Source: Spirodela intermedia (lineage: Eukaryota; Streptophyta; Magnoliopsida; Alismatales; Araceae). From it: a stretch of 64,000 nt of DNA. Both the position numbers and the translations under genes were made by a program. The notes beneath the pieces were generated by a model, which was given only the letters and a program-made list of their open reading frames with translations, did no database searches and was not told the origin of the DNA. Within the stretch, counting starts at the first letter, position 1. Every line of letters starts with the position of its first letter. This document shows, one piece after another, positions 1 through 15,300 of this stretch. The stretch is from positions 5,425,501 to 5,489,500 of the forward strand of contig LR746269.1 of the NCBI GenBank assembly GCA_902729315.2, written 5' to 3'.

Positions 1-463
1 TCAAGATACTAGAGGGTTACACTAATACAAATTAGGTTGGATTACATGAAGACAAAAAAATTACTACAAATTACATATTTTTGGGAGGAAATTTAGTTAT
101 GTGAAGGAACGAGAAAGATATTATGGTGGCTAGATTACATGAAGAAGTTATATTTTATGACATGGCTTATGGGGAAATTAAATTATTGTTGCTAAAACAC
201 TTGTTTATATATTTTGGTGTTGAATCTAAGCTACTAATACAATTATATTACAATAATAGGATTACAATAAATAATGAAAATAATTTAATATAACATGACA
301 TGACGAAGTATATTGAAATTGACTGACATTTTGTTTGGAAGAAGCATGGCTGAAAATAACTTGTCTTTTTTATACATGATTAGAAATATTGTGACCAACC
401 TCATTTACTTTAATTCTTCTCAAGTTGAACGTTATTAATATCTACACTCAACTTGAGGGGGAG
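1..463 (+). mobile_element. 3' end of a decayed Ty1/copia retrotransposon (RNase H tail and polypurine tract)
   Basis: The plus strand carries broken remains of a copia RNase H C-terminus. Around 300-345 it reads like the usual TKYIEID and HF block, followed by a degraded tail. It ends in a purine-rich tract (ACTTGAGGGGGAG, 451-463) directly before a TGTTG start, the normal junction of copia internal DNA with the 3' LTR. Stops and frame breaks are frequent, so the element is dead. The rest lies outside the window to the left. Confidence 0.6.
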
Positions 464-641
464 TGTTGTGAGATATGAGGCATTTTTTGATCAAATGTCC
501 TTCAAGGATCACTTCATGTAATGTTAAAAATATATTGACTTTTTGGAATTGATATAACTTTTTGCTCAATGTCTATTTTTATTTTATTTTCCTCTCTCCT
601 CTTTCCCTTCTCTTGTCATGATTCCTCAATGTTCAATAACA
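464..641 (+). repeat. Probable 3' LTR of the left-edge copia element
   Basis: The repeat starts with TGTTGTGAG right after the polypurine tract. A matching end is suggested by ATAACA at 636-641, giving TGTT...AACA termini and a length of about 180 bases. No partner LTR lies in the window, so the right border is only a guess. Confidence 0.35.
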
Positions 642-1480
642 AATTGCAGAAAGGAAGGGTGGTACCCTTCTTATGATCTTGAAGCCTTCCATGTTCCAAA
701 GGAGTTTTTGGATTGAAATGACATTCTTACATTCATATTAGTGATAGAAAATTAGTACTAGTAGTGAGTTCTTACAAGTATTTTAACTTTTTTAAAAACA
801 TGAATTTATATTAGATAAAATACTTAAAAGTATCAGTGCAAGAAAATTATATTTTAAATATTTCACATAAGAGGAGAATATAAAAGAATTACCATGAACC
901 CATTGCAACTCTTACAATACTCCTCTAGTGCCTTTATAACTTTTGTAAATTACAAAGCATGCTACGATATTCAAGAACAAACTACTTAAAGGAAGGGTTA
1001 TCTTCCAATAATCTTCAAGCTTTTCATATGTTAAAGAAGATTTTCCATTAAATGAGAACCTAAAGTATTAAGTGATGGAGAGCATCTAAAATTTTTTAGA
1101 AACATAAATTTATAATGGTCAATATAACAAAAAAAGGTTGCCCAATTGGTCATATAAGATTTTGAAGTTAAAAGTAACTATTGGACTCAATATAGTCATG
1201 GATCTAATGGTGGTAAGTTGATGTTTTTTATTCAATGAGTTGTACTTATAAAAGGTTATAAGATCATACGGATGATGTTTATAGAGTGCAGAGTAGGCTC
1301 AAGAATGTTATTCATTTGAACAATTAGAGTATACTATATCATAAGCATGGAAGAGACATGAAAACCCAATAACGTATTAAATAGATCAGGAACCAATAGT
1401 TATGCGAGGTAAGTCTATGGGCTTATTAGAACAAGCATAATATAGGGCATACTCTCCAAAATTCGACATCTTAAAGGTAA
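642..1480. other. AT-rich intergenic stretch
   Basis: No coding frame, RNA gene or clear repeat is recognised here. It separates the left-edge retroelement from the GC-rich island. Confidence 0.4.
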
Positions 1481-1960
1481 TGTGGGAAGGACACTGAAGA
1501 CGGCGACGGGGTCCACAGAGAGAGGCACATCTGACGGGCACAGGAAATCAATGACTTCCACCGTCTTAAGCCGGGAAGATTCGCGTCAAGAACCGCCTCG
1601 CGCTCTCACCGCCATTGCAGACGGCCATCCTCGCATCCCTCGCTGCCAAACCGTGCAGGGCTGCCGCGGACACATCGTGACCGATACCACCAGCGCGGAA
1701 CGAGGCTGGGGAGGGAACGGCCTCACCGCGCCTGGCGACAACCCGCGCGCCTGTGGCAAGACCGCAGGGCTTGACAGTCTGTGGAGACACACTGCCAGCT
1801 GCGTGCCGGCACCAGAGCAGGCGGCGGGATCACCAGCGCGACGAGGACAGACCGTGTAAACTCTTGACGACAGCCAGTCGCGGGGAGCAACCCACCGCAG
1901 TGAACCAGCAGCGCCGAGACGGTCTCCCTGCAGCTCGTATAAATCAGCTGGTTTACAAGA
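1481..1960. other. GC-rich island of unknown origin
   Basis: Base composition changes abruptly from AT-rich flanks to strongly GC-rich DNA at about 1490 and returns near 1940. Because stops are rare in such DNA, open frames appear on both strands (plus 1482-1859 and overlapping minus frames). None resembles a protein I know, and they overlap each other on both strands, so I do not call a gene. The island lies 0.4-0.9 kb downstream of the PNRC-like gene. It could be part of a GC-rich retroelement leader or LTR, a captured gene fragment, or an old CpG-rich regulatory region. Confidence 0.4.
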
Positions 1961-2393
1961 GTACTCGATGTACAAACTAACCAACGAATGTAGCTCTCAG
2001 ACGACAAGGAAACTTGAGTCCCAACAAGGGGATTAGCATCTGGTTCGACCAGTCGACAATATGAACAAGTATCGCAGTGAACTTTCCAATGCCATTGAAG
2101 TAGCACTTTATTTAGAGTGGTTTTATAAACAACAAGACCATACAAGGCTGATCTGCAATCAATCTACCGGTTAAGAAAATACCCAGACTATACTAAGATG
2201 GAAGCCGTGTCAGATCTCCATCCCATTTGGCTAATCAAAGGAGAAAAAAGTTAGAAGCATCGGTTACTCTAAGATTTCCAGCCTTCCTTCAGATAAATAA
2301 TTGAGGAAGGTCAAGGAAAGTTAGGAGGTATCCCCAGCTTCATTCTGAAGCATAAATAAAATCACCGGCCATTTGATTACACGAGGGTTCCTG
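1961..2393. other. 3' flank of the PNRC-like gene
   Basis: This stretch follows the stop codon of the minus-strand PNRC-like gene and probably includes its 3' untranslated region. I see no other gene or element in it. Confidence 0.35.
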
Positions 2394-3200
2394 TCATGGC
2401 AGATCAAGCCGCAGCATGTACCTAAGGCCCTTGGTCGCCAGGTCGGTGGTATTCACGACGTTCTTCTTCAAGAAGGACGTGGGAAATGGAAGAGATCCCG
2501 GTGACGGGGAATTGAGGAAAACTGAGCCGGCGTATGGGAGGGGAACTGCTTCTGGATTGGGACCCAACCTGTCCGTGGCACACAGGGCCAAATCATTACC
2601 GCTGGCTGCTTCCACCTCCTTAATTGAAACATGACGACTTTCCGCCGGTCTGCTGTATGCCGATGAATGAGGATTGCAAGAAGGCTGGGAGTCGTGGAAC
2701 AATTTAGGAACCCGCGACGGCTGACGTTTCTTCGGCCGTTGGGGTTCCTGCGCTGGCAGACAATCGTTGGACGATTTAGGAATCCGAGATGGAAGATAAT
2801 CCTTTGACGATTTGGAGTCCTTGGACGATTGGGGATCCTGCGACGGCTGACTATCAGGCATCAACCTCTTAGGATTCAACTCTTCGCCGCGCCTCAATAT
2901 GGTCACCTCCTCCATGACGAGGTTCTTAAGAGGCGCCTTCACCACCATCTGACCCTGGAACTCGGAGATTCGGCTCCGCGGGGCACGATCAGTTCCAATA
3001 CCGTTGTTCTTGGGGAAAAGTTTGCCATCTGAAGGGGAAAACCAGCTGCCGGGGGACGGATCACCGACGCCAGACATAGTCGTCCTTCTCGACGATACCA
3101 GGGGACGACGCGTAGGGCTAGGTTTCCTTCCGCACTTCTCCGGCGGAGAAGATCCCGGTTCATACGTCCAGGGGTCGCATGCTTGGGATCGAAGCACCAT
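2394..3200 (-). CDS. PNRC-motif protein, possible mRNA-decapping cofactor
   Basis: A single-exon frame encodes 268 residues when read from the ATG at 3200. The frame stays open 43 codons further upstream, but that part is pyrimidine-rich leader sequence, so the inner ATG is preferred. Residues 111-185 are rich in Ser, Pro, Lys and Asp, with loosely repeated SKD, PSR and QPS units and no expected fold. Near the C-terminus YAG is followed by F and then SPSPGSLPFPTSF (231-243). This resembles the YAG...SPS.LP.P block of vertebrate PNRC1/PNRC2, which in PNRC2 binds the decapping factor DCP1A. A conserved-looking block, APLKNLVMEEVTILRRGEEL, lies at 89-108. A role with the decapping machinery is inferred from this motif only. 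The gene is transcribed in the same direction as ASP5, with 711 bases between them. Confidence 0.75.
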   Translation of the reverse strand: MVLRSQACDPWTYEPGSSPPEKCGRKPSPTRRPLVSSRRTTMSGVGDPSPGSWFSPSDGKLFPKNNGIGTDRAPRSRISEFQGQMVVKAPLKNLVMEEVTILRRGEELNPKRLMPDSQPSQDPQSSKDSKSSKDYLPSRIPKSSNDCLPAQEPQRPKKRQPSRVPKLFHDSQPSCNPHSSAYSRPAESRHVSIKEVEAASGNDLALCATDRLGPNPEAVPLPYAGSVFLNSPSPGSLPFPTSFLKKNVVNTTDLATKGLRYMLRLDLP

Positions 3201-3300
3201 GACCTGATGTAAAGACTTGGAGAACGAAAAAAGGAGGTGAAGAGAGAGAGAGAGAGGAGAGAAAATATATAGGAAGAGAAAAGACGGTGCGCCGTTATAA
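3201..3300 (-). promoter_or_regulatory. Leader and TATA-like element of the PNRC-like gene
   Basis: Read on the minus strand, a CT repeat (complement of the GA run at 3239-3262) lies just upstream of the start codon. A TATATATTT-like element sits at about 3264-3273. This order (TATA, pyrimidine patch, ATG) is common in plant core promoters. The transcription start is not directly visible. Confidence 0.4.
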
Positions 3301-3911
3301 TGGGAACCGCTTGAACAGAAATCAAACAAACCCCGAGATAAATTACAATAACTAAAATACCCTAAATTGCCGCCGCATAACTTCTCGAATCGGACGGTGG
3401 AAATCCACCCATGGCGCGCCGACTCTTCGTTGAGGGTATTTTAATCATTTAAAACGTCCTGTTTGGCGGCGCGGAACGTGGGGCTCCCTTGATCGGCACG
3501 TTGATTCCACGGCGATGCTTCTCGAATCCCGGCCCTATTCGCCTATGATATTTTTATATCAATATTTCATATTAATTATCCATACCGGGAGATTTACGCG
3601 TCATTTTCGCCCTGGCGTGCCCTTCTCGATCCCTTTCTCTGACGAGTCCTACTCTCCCTTATCCCTTCGTCTGCCTCGTCAGTGAGATAAATAGATAGCG
3701 AGAGAGAGAGTCCACATTCTTCCCTTCTGAAGGGACCTCAAAGAGAATGCGGCCAAAGTGACGCATCCTTCTCACACATTTGGGCAAGTGCAGTCATACC
3801 CCCCGGTGGGTCAACTCCACCCTTATTTGGAAGATAAAACGGGTTGACCGATGAATGCTCCGTTATGAAGAGTCGATTCAGGAAATTGGGTGGGTAGCCT
3901 GGAATCTCCAC
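3301..3911. other. Interval between the PNRC-like gene and the ASP5 3' end
   Basis: This gap should hold the distal promoter of the PNRC-like gene and the ASP5 3' untranslated region. It has moderately GC-rich patches and a short GAGAGAGAGAG run near 3699. No gene is recognised. Confidence 0.35.
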
Positions 3912-7617
<3,706 letters not shown>

Positions 7618-8765
7618 GGCACGCCACTCCGATCGCCGACGAAAGACGAAGTCGAGATCCGACGCTCTGGCTCGAAGAGTCGGCCGGTTCTCGCCTACGG
7701 AGGCTCGAACACCGGATAGAAACCGGCGCGACTCCGAATGTAGGCGGAAATTCCTCGAGACGACGATGAAGATGAGAAGCCTGTAACGGCGACGAGATAT
7801 CCCGACGAGGTTGGGGAAGCAGAAAAGGCAGTTCAGTTCGTACGAGCGCTGCTCTGTTTTTTCCGCCTCCACAGGCTTCCGGTACAGATAGACAGAAGGG
7901 GTCAGATGACGCTTCTTCCTCGGTCAACGGAGCCGTCATTTTGATTGGTTGGGTACAGTCACAAAGGCCGTAATATGACGTCATAAATTAAATGAATTTT
8001 AAATTAATATGGCTAAAGGTAGGCCTCTGATGACCGTCGGATGCTCCCCTATGGCTCGTGGATGTTCGGTCGGCGTGTTGCTCGCAACAGCGGAAACGTG
8101 TTCCGTCGAGATGCTGGGACGGAGAGTGAAGCCACCGTCGGTGCCGGTGGCTCTCTTCAAATAGGTAGAAATGCTCTTGAAAAACAGTTAAATTAGTATT
8201 AAACTGTACGTACACATGCTGAGATTTGGTAATGGGTCCAAAATAATTGGGCTCAGCTAATTTGGCCCGCCCGAGACTGGCCCGAACTAGTGTCCAGATC
8301 ATAAAGTCAATTAGCATACTTTTGACTTGCTTTTATTGGGCTTTGACTTTTCACTCAGGTATCTACGCAAATGACAGCCATACGAGGAGAAAATGCACCA
8401 CAAAATTCTAAGATGGGCTCCCAGTAAAAATATCTATCATGTCCGGATGCCCGGATGGCCCGGCCCGGTTGTCTATGGCTTGTTTCTTCGTGAAAAGTGT
8501 CGAGTACTACGTGTCAATTGTACAGGAGATCCGATAACACCAGCATGGGATCGGACTCACGGTCTGCACCACCATGCGACGACTTGGGGAAGACTTTGAC
8601 AAAGGGAACACTTTTATTTTTTTCAAACCAAAAACTTTGGTAATTGTAATCAACTGCTGTGTGTAAAATTGAATCTTTTGATGTTTCTAACGTAAAATGC
8701 ATTTCGTATATACTTTCCCTCCTCCCGTACCGACAAACAGGAAAGCGAAGCACTCAGCGCGCTCC
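7618..8765. promoter_or_regulatory. Divergent promoter interval between ASP5 and DCL4
   Basis: The ASP5 start codon (minus, 7617) and DCL4 start codon (plus, 8766) face away from each other across 1148 bases, so both promoters must lie here unless far-off exons were missed. The ASP5 side has an ATTGG (CCAAT on minus) at 7944-7948 and a perfect TGACGTCA palindrome at 7976-7983. The middle has TGGGC/GGCCC-rich sequence (8225-8290 and 8450-8470) like plant site II elements. A GTATATAC sequence near 8707 could be the DCL4 TATA element. Open frames in this interval look fortuitous. Confidence 0.5.
7976..7983. promoter_or_regulatory. TGACGTCA palindrome (bZIP C-box/CRE-type site)
   Basis: A perfect 8-base palindrome lies about 360 bases upstream of the ASP5 start codon and 780 upstream of DCL4. 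Plant bZIP factors bind TGACGTCA-type sites. Its use here is inferred from sequence only. Confidence 0.4.
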
Positions 8766-11700
8766 ATGGACGAGATGGCCGGGTCTTCAGCACCAGCGAA
8801 GGATCCCAGGGCCATAGCCAGGAAGTAAGTGGGGATAGATGCTTGTCTCTCGATGTTCATTCGTATCTTCTCATGGCCTCTACCTTCCCTGTAATCGATT
8901 CGAATTCCACCATTTCTGTCATCAGTTTCGATCATCGTAGATTTTTTTTCTTTGAATATGTCTAGATATCAGTTGGACCTGTGTAAAAGAGCTATGGAGG
9001 AGAATACTATTGTGCACTTGGGAACGGGCGGCGGGAAGACACACATTGCCGTGCTTCTCATGTACGAGCTTGGCCACATGATCAGGAAGCCGAGTAAGGA
9101 TGTCTGCATCTTCCTGGCTCCGACTTTGCCCCTAGTTCAACAGGTGATCAACTCGTGACATAATCGTATTGCGTTTACTTTGGTTTTACTTTTGTTTTTT
9201 GTTTAAGGCCAAGCATTGGTTTGACCTCCTAGTATAGGTTCAAGTCAACAATACTTTCATTTCCGCAGGAAAATGTTCATTTTGATCACAACTTTGGGCT
9301 TATTAATGCATTTAGCACGTTAACAGTTCAGACACGTTCAAAATAGAAAAAATCACGGCATACACAGACGTGATTGATTTGATTCACTGTATCATGAACT
9401 CCTCGTACCAATGCCTCTTTTCTGTAGTGTAGCATGTTCTAACAATATTAGTTTCTTTATCTCTTGATTAATGACATCATAGTTTTTTTGTGTAGCAAGG
9501 TGGTTATATTGAGAGCTCCACAGATTTTAGGGTCAGGAACTACTATGGGAATTATAAGAGCTTGAGTCACGATTCTTGGAACAAGGAGATAAATGAAACA
9601 GAGGTTTGCTATCGATTTTTGCACTTTTATATAAGTTGTACCGTTTGAAACATGTCAATTTGTGACGACAACTCAAAGTATGATGTAGAAGCGGTCTGAA
9701 TTTTTCTACATATCCCCTCTTCAATGCCATTGACGGGGCACCAATATGTACCTTGTCATTAATCTTGTGACTGAGATGCATGCATATTTATTATGAAGGT
9801 TATTTTGGAGACATAATTCAATGGGCATCTTTATTATACTAGAGAAGAACGGATGTCATGTTGTGCATGTTGACACTTGGCCGCTAATTTTTTTTTCCAA
9901 TGCCTTTTTTTCTTGTTGACAGATTTTTTTCAGTTTCATTCATAGAAATGTGTGATGCTTTTCTCAAAAATTTGCCCTTTAAAAATATTTACGTTGGGTT
10001 ATCAAAAGATGCCTTCAAACACTTGTATCATGCATAATTTTTTTTACAGATATGATGTTTCGAAAAAGTTCCTCGTATTTGGTAATTTAAACCGTCAATA
10101 TGAATATGGGTAGCAACGATTTGATGCATTCTCCCAGAAAGGTGAATGGCACAGCATCTTTCATCATGTCTAACTTCGGGCTATGGGTTGAAGCAGATGC
10201 AGCTTTCACTGCAGTGATGGTAAAGCTGTCTTCATCTTGTTGGAGAACGCATCAAACAGTCATCTTGGACACTGTGGGTGATGAACTGTCTGAACACAAA
10301 TGGAATAGCTGGACATATACTGCAGTTACCATCGTCATTGACTATTTTTCCCCAATGGTCGAAGCGATCACAAATGAAGTTCATCAGCTCATCAAGGCTG
10401 ATTTCTCAGAAGAGGTATCCCACCTGGCTTGCCAAGTGGGATACTTGATTCCTTTATGATTTCTTCTTTCAGACTTTACTTATTATTGAAACCTTCATAT
10501 TGTATTACCAAATTCGTATTGACTATTATTTATTATTCTTATTTTCTCTAGTATTTGTATAGTACTGGATGACATTTTGACAATACACTTGATGTTTCTT
10601 GGTTCGTACAGGTTCTTGTTATGACACCTCAAATATTTTTGGACAAGTTGCGACATTGTTACATCAGGATGGAGCTAGTTGCACTTTTAATATTTGATGA
10701 ATGCCATCATGCCCAACTACACAAAAGACATCCTTATGCGCAAATCATGAAGGTCTGTTAAAGTTTCATGCTAATGTAGATCGAGAAGTGAACTGTTAAT
10801 TATTTGATTCATTTACACTCCCATCTCTTTCCAACATCTCAGGAGTTTTACAAAACTGAAACTGGGAGGCGACCCCGAATCTTTGGCATGACTGCCTCTC
10901 CTATAATTGGTAAAGGTGAGATATTTGACTCATATTCTAATTTTATTTCATTTTGTGTTTCCTTTGTCTCTTTTCGGTACTTTTCTATCATTCTGGTGTC
11001 CTGTCATTTTCAAAACTGTCGTAATCCTTGTCAATGAGGTCGGTTATGCTTTGCGAAATCGTACTGATTTTTACTCGTTATGTTGTCAAATTGTCTTGAT
11101 GAAATCTTGTTCGAAAAATTGTGATGTGGAATCCCAGTTGGCTCTCCATATCACTATGGGCTAGTTTTTCCTAAGTTTTGAACTCTTTCTTGTCAAAGCA
11201 GCTTGGATTTTTTTTCTGAATTTCTTTTTCTCAAGCATCTTTCTTATCATGCGTGTATTTTATTTCCTTTTATTTCCTCATTTGACCTAATTTTTTTTTC
11301 TGATTGCAATTGTGCTATCAGTCTCGTGCTTTTTTTTCAATCTCATTAATCAATGAAGTAAACTGCAAGGTGCTGTAAGTGCTAATATCTTGGTTATCCT
11401 TGAGACACCGTGTTTAATATATTTCTCAAAAAAGTAGGTCACGCGGCTTAGTTACCACAGTAACTTTCTTTCTTTGCTGCTTCTATACCATAGTATCAGG
11501 ATTCCACTAAAGGTTCGGCATTCTTGTAGGTACATGCATAGTGATCTCTTCAATTTATTCAATTCCTAAGCTTATTGATGGTCATATTTCTTGTATTGAG
11601 GTTGATTGACAAAGTTTACCTTTGGATCTGTAGGTCTTCCATGTATGTCCCAGGATTGCTAATTCTTCTCAAAACCATTGTCATGTTGTCTAGTGTTTTT

Positions 11701-12380
11701 GCTTGCATGTAATCTCAAGTTGAGAAGGGAAAGTTTTGGGGTTGCCTTGGATGAATATGGATCTCTCTACAGCTGATCAGTTTCGTCCCCTCTAGCATGT
11801 ATATGCACTTAAAATGATAAACATGTCCTCAAGATTTCCTGATCTCTGTGTTGGGTCGTTTGGTTTTTGTCAGTGACATGAAAAATGAAAAGACATGTAC
11901 CTCTGTCTGTGTATTGTTTTGACGTTTTAGTATTTGAATTTAGGTTAGATAATTGAAAAGGGTCAACAAGGGATTCGGTTTCCCTTTGTGACTGGAATTC
12001 AGAAAATGGGAACCTTTCTTCCGGTGAAATGTTTCCGAGTTATATAATTTAAATATATATTTTTTGCTGCTTTACTAATGTTCAAAACACTTTTATGTGT
12101 TTTTGAATTTAAACTTCATGTACAGTTTCCGAATAGTGTTTAAGAGAAAATATTTACCACATTAAAAGCCTGTTTAATTACTTCTCTGGCTACGCAATTT
12201 CTCAGGACATTCTCGCATATGCTTATCTTGAAAGGAGAGATTCTTCTTTGGGACTAAATAATGATTTTTTGTCGACCTTTGTTGTTTTCATGTCTTCCAA
12301 CACATTTGTTTACAGGCGGATCAAACCAGTTAAATTATGCCAAATGTATCAACAGTCTTGAATGTTTACTGGATGCCAAG
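8766..12380 (+). CDS. DCL4: DCL4 exons 1-6: N-terminal DExH helicase lobe
   Basis: These exons give residues 1-208. The short N-terminus ([14 protein letters not shown]) lacks the long extension of Arabidopsis DCL4 and is nearer what I recall of monocot proteins. Motif I is GTGGGKTH (39-46); plant DCL4 proteins I recall have GTGCGKT, so Gly replaces Cys, which should still bind the nucleotide phosphates. Motif Ia lies in [11 protein letters not shown]. The DECH box is at 144-147 ([11 protein letters not shown]), and motif III-like [12 protein letters not shown] follows. The ATG at 8766 has G at +4, and the first donor (AA|GTAAGT) is near-perfect. Confidence 0.9.
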
Positions 12381-15300
12381 GTGGGGTGGTAAAAAAAACT
12401 ATTTTCCGGAAAGACAATTTTTTTAATTATAGTCAAATGTTGCAATGGATTTTCTTTTTCTGTTTTACCTACGTTGCTTTGATCTATTTTTAGAGATATT
12501 TACCCTTACCTGCACCTTTTCCAGAAGATAATATATTTGATAATATTGGCACACATGATACACAATAACAACCTCCAATTAGGTTTTGAGGAGAAGAAAT
12601 CTGACTAGGACTTTCTCCTTAATTATCATAAAGACAGGAGAAGTTTTGGTTTTGTATGTCAGGGGATCCTTTTTTTAACCTTTATTGATATTGCTAAGGT
12701 GCTTTTAATCCTCATTACATGCATGGATATGGTCTACTTAATAGCTTCTATGCCTCCGCAACTCACTTTTACGAGTGTTTCAGGTTTTGATTGAAGAGGA
12801 ATTTGTTATCTCTTGTCATTTCTATAGGCTTGAGATAATATAGGTGTCGAGCTTTGTAAGTTTGTTTAAATTAAGCTTACCCCGCTGACTGAAGTCAGTA
12901 TTATATTCCTCTAATACAAGAACACTCCTGAATAAACCATCATAAAATTGATACCACATTATTATTTTTTATTGCATAAAAGTCGAGCATAAACATGAAC
13001 GCAGTATGATGCCCTGACATTATTTTGTAGGGTAAATTCCGTCTGGAAAATATGATGGTCCATCGTAGAGTCTATTGGATAACACTCATTTGATAATTTA
13101 TGGGATAAACCTTATAATGCTTATTGAGGTTTATCCAGTGATAAGGCCCACATAACCAATTTATGGGATGCCCTTTTTTAATGTCCCTGTGGGATGTGGC
13201 CCATTTGTCAAACTTAAAGGTCGAGACCCATGTAAATATCCTATGGGATGCAGAGCCCGTTTTTGTCCCAATTGATCATGTCATTTGGGATGCAGGCCCA
13301 TTTGAAAAACTTGTTTGTCAAGGTTCATTTGGATTATTATAAAAATCCTTGAACGTCCCTTGTGAGTTGATTGAAATTAAAAGTAGTATCATCAAAAATC
13401 TCCAACCAAGATGCTCCTATTACTCCTACTGGGATGATATTAAATTCTTCAATTATAGTTAGTCCCCATGTAGCTTTAACACCATTAGCAACCATGATTC
13501 TCCCTTTAAATTATTTAGCTTTGACTCCTTGCCTCTTGGCTTACCGTGCTTGAATAAAATTATGGATACGTCCTGAATCTATAAGAATTAACTTAAATTT
13601 ACTGTCCAGGTACCATTTAACATGATAATCTTATAATAAGAAGCGCCAGAAATGTATTGTAATGAATTTCAGGATGCTTTTATTTATTGACTTATTCCAT
13701 TTACTCATTTATAATATTGTCTTTACAGTTTTATATCAGAAATATTTTTTTCTATTTTTACATGTGCGACTGAGAGTATACCTCTATCACATGACAAACA
13801 TAATGTCTTTTCCCTTCTGTCTACTCAGCATTTAAATTTTGTAAAAGTAATTTTCGTGATGCTTGGGTTGAGATGTGAGAGTTGGCAGGATTCCTCTAGT
13901 ATTTGGTTCAAAAAATATTTTTCTACTGAGGAATCTTTCTTCGTGTAGTGTTAATATTTTAACAGGAAAGTGGACATCCTTCAAATTATGAACCTTGCCG
14001 TTGGTTTGAGTGTCTTCTTTCAAGCTGCTGAGTGTTGAACGCGAAATTTTCTTATAGTCTTGATAGTTGACTAGAGATGTATTAAAATTAGTCAGATACT
14101 CAGAAATCCCAGCTTGTCTCAATTTGGGTATACATTCCCCTATGATATCAAATTTTCAAAGGATTTTTGGAAACTCGCTTTTATGTTAGGGACGTCAAAA
14201 CAATTCATCACAGCTCTTACTGAACTGAAGCGAAACTAGTCAAAATGAGTGACGAATTTAAATTCTTTGCTAGAGTTCTGATGAGAAGAACAGAAAAGGG
14301 AGCTTCAGAAGATGGAGTTTGACATATAATCCTTTAAGAAATTGATTTAGCCAGATGGGTGACCAAAGAATACCAAAAGAGAGAAACAATCAAGTGTGGG
14401 AAATGATGGAAAGATAAAAGGATAAAACAGAGGGATGAGTATACTAAATAAAACTATTATCTAGTCTGATGTCTCCTTGTTTATAATTTACTGTAAAACG
14501 TCTTTAATGCCAACTTTGACTAACAAGCGTAGGAGCCTGCTATCATGGCCAGTGTCCCGAACCGCTGGTCAGAGCACCCCAAACCAAGATGCGCGACTAA
14601 TGCCTTTCCATTAACAATGCCTGGTCCCTATCAAATACCCAATGGGAATATGTTTTCTCTTCGGTAAATACATTTTCTTGTTTGATAGAAATTATATAAA
14701 TACTATAATTTACAATATAAGTTACACAGGTTTGCTTTGTTGATGAGAATGTAGAGCTAGAAAGTATAGTAGCTTCTCCTGATGTGAAGGTATACTTTTA
14801 TGGACCTGTTGGTGTCAATGGTTCGGACTTCAATCATACATACTGTAAAAAGCTGAAGGAGATAAAATCGCATGTAAGTTTTCTTCTTCTTGCTTTACAT
14901 CCTTGGTAAATTTTCTCTTGTCTCACTCATTCTCTTTGCTCTTGATCTGAAATAGTGTATTTCCATGGCAAGAGAGAATGCTGCTGATCTTAGAGATTTT
15001 CAGAGGAGGATAAAGCTGCTCATGAGGGTTCATGCTAATTTGATCTTCTGTTTAGAGTATATTGGTTTCTGTGGTACAGTACATGTGCGTCTATGATTAA
15101 CCTTCTATAGTGCTGCATTCTTATTTCAACTACACCTTAATTCTTAGTAACAGCATATTTTTGCCTTAAGATAGCCTTCCCTTTTGAGATATTCTGGTAT
15201 TTCTGAGTTAGTTATGTAGTGTTTCAATTTTTCTCGTCTGTGTTTTATGTGGATGCTCGTTTCCAACTGGTTCTGATCAGATTTAACTTTTGAATTATCT

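Noticed and set aside
1482-1859. Plus-strand 125-codon frame in the GC-rich island as a gene
   Set aside because: Open frames occur on both strands because GC-rich DNA has few stops, and no protein family is recognised.
2939-3325. Minus-strand 128-codon frame overlapping the PNRC-like gene
   Set aside because: It is an out-of-frame shadow of the same DNA with no recognisable motif.
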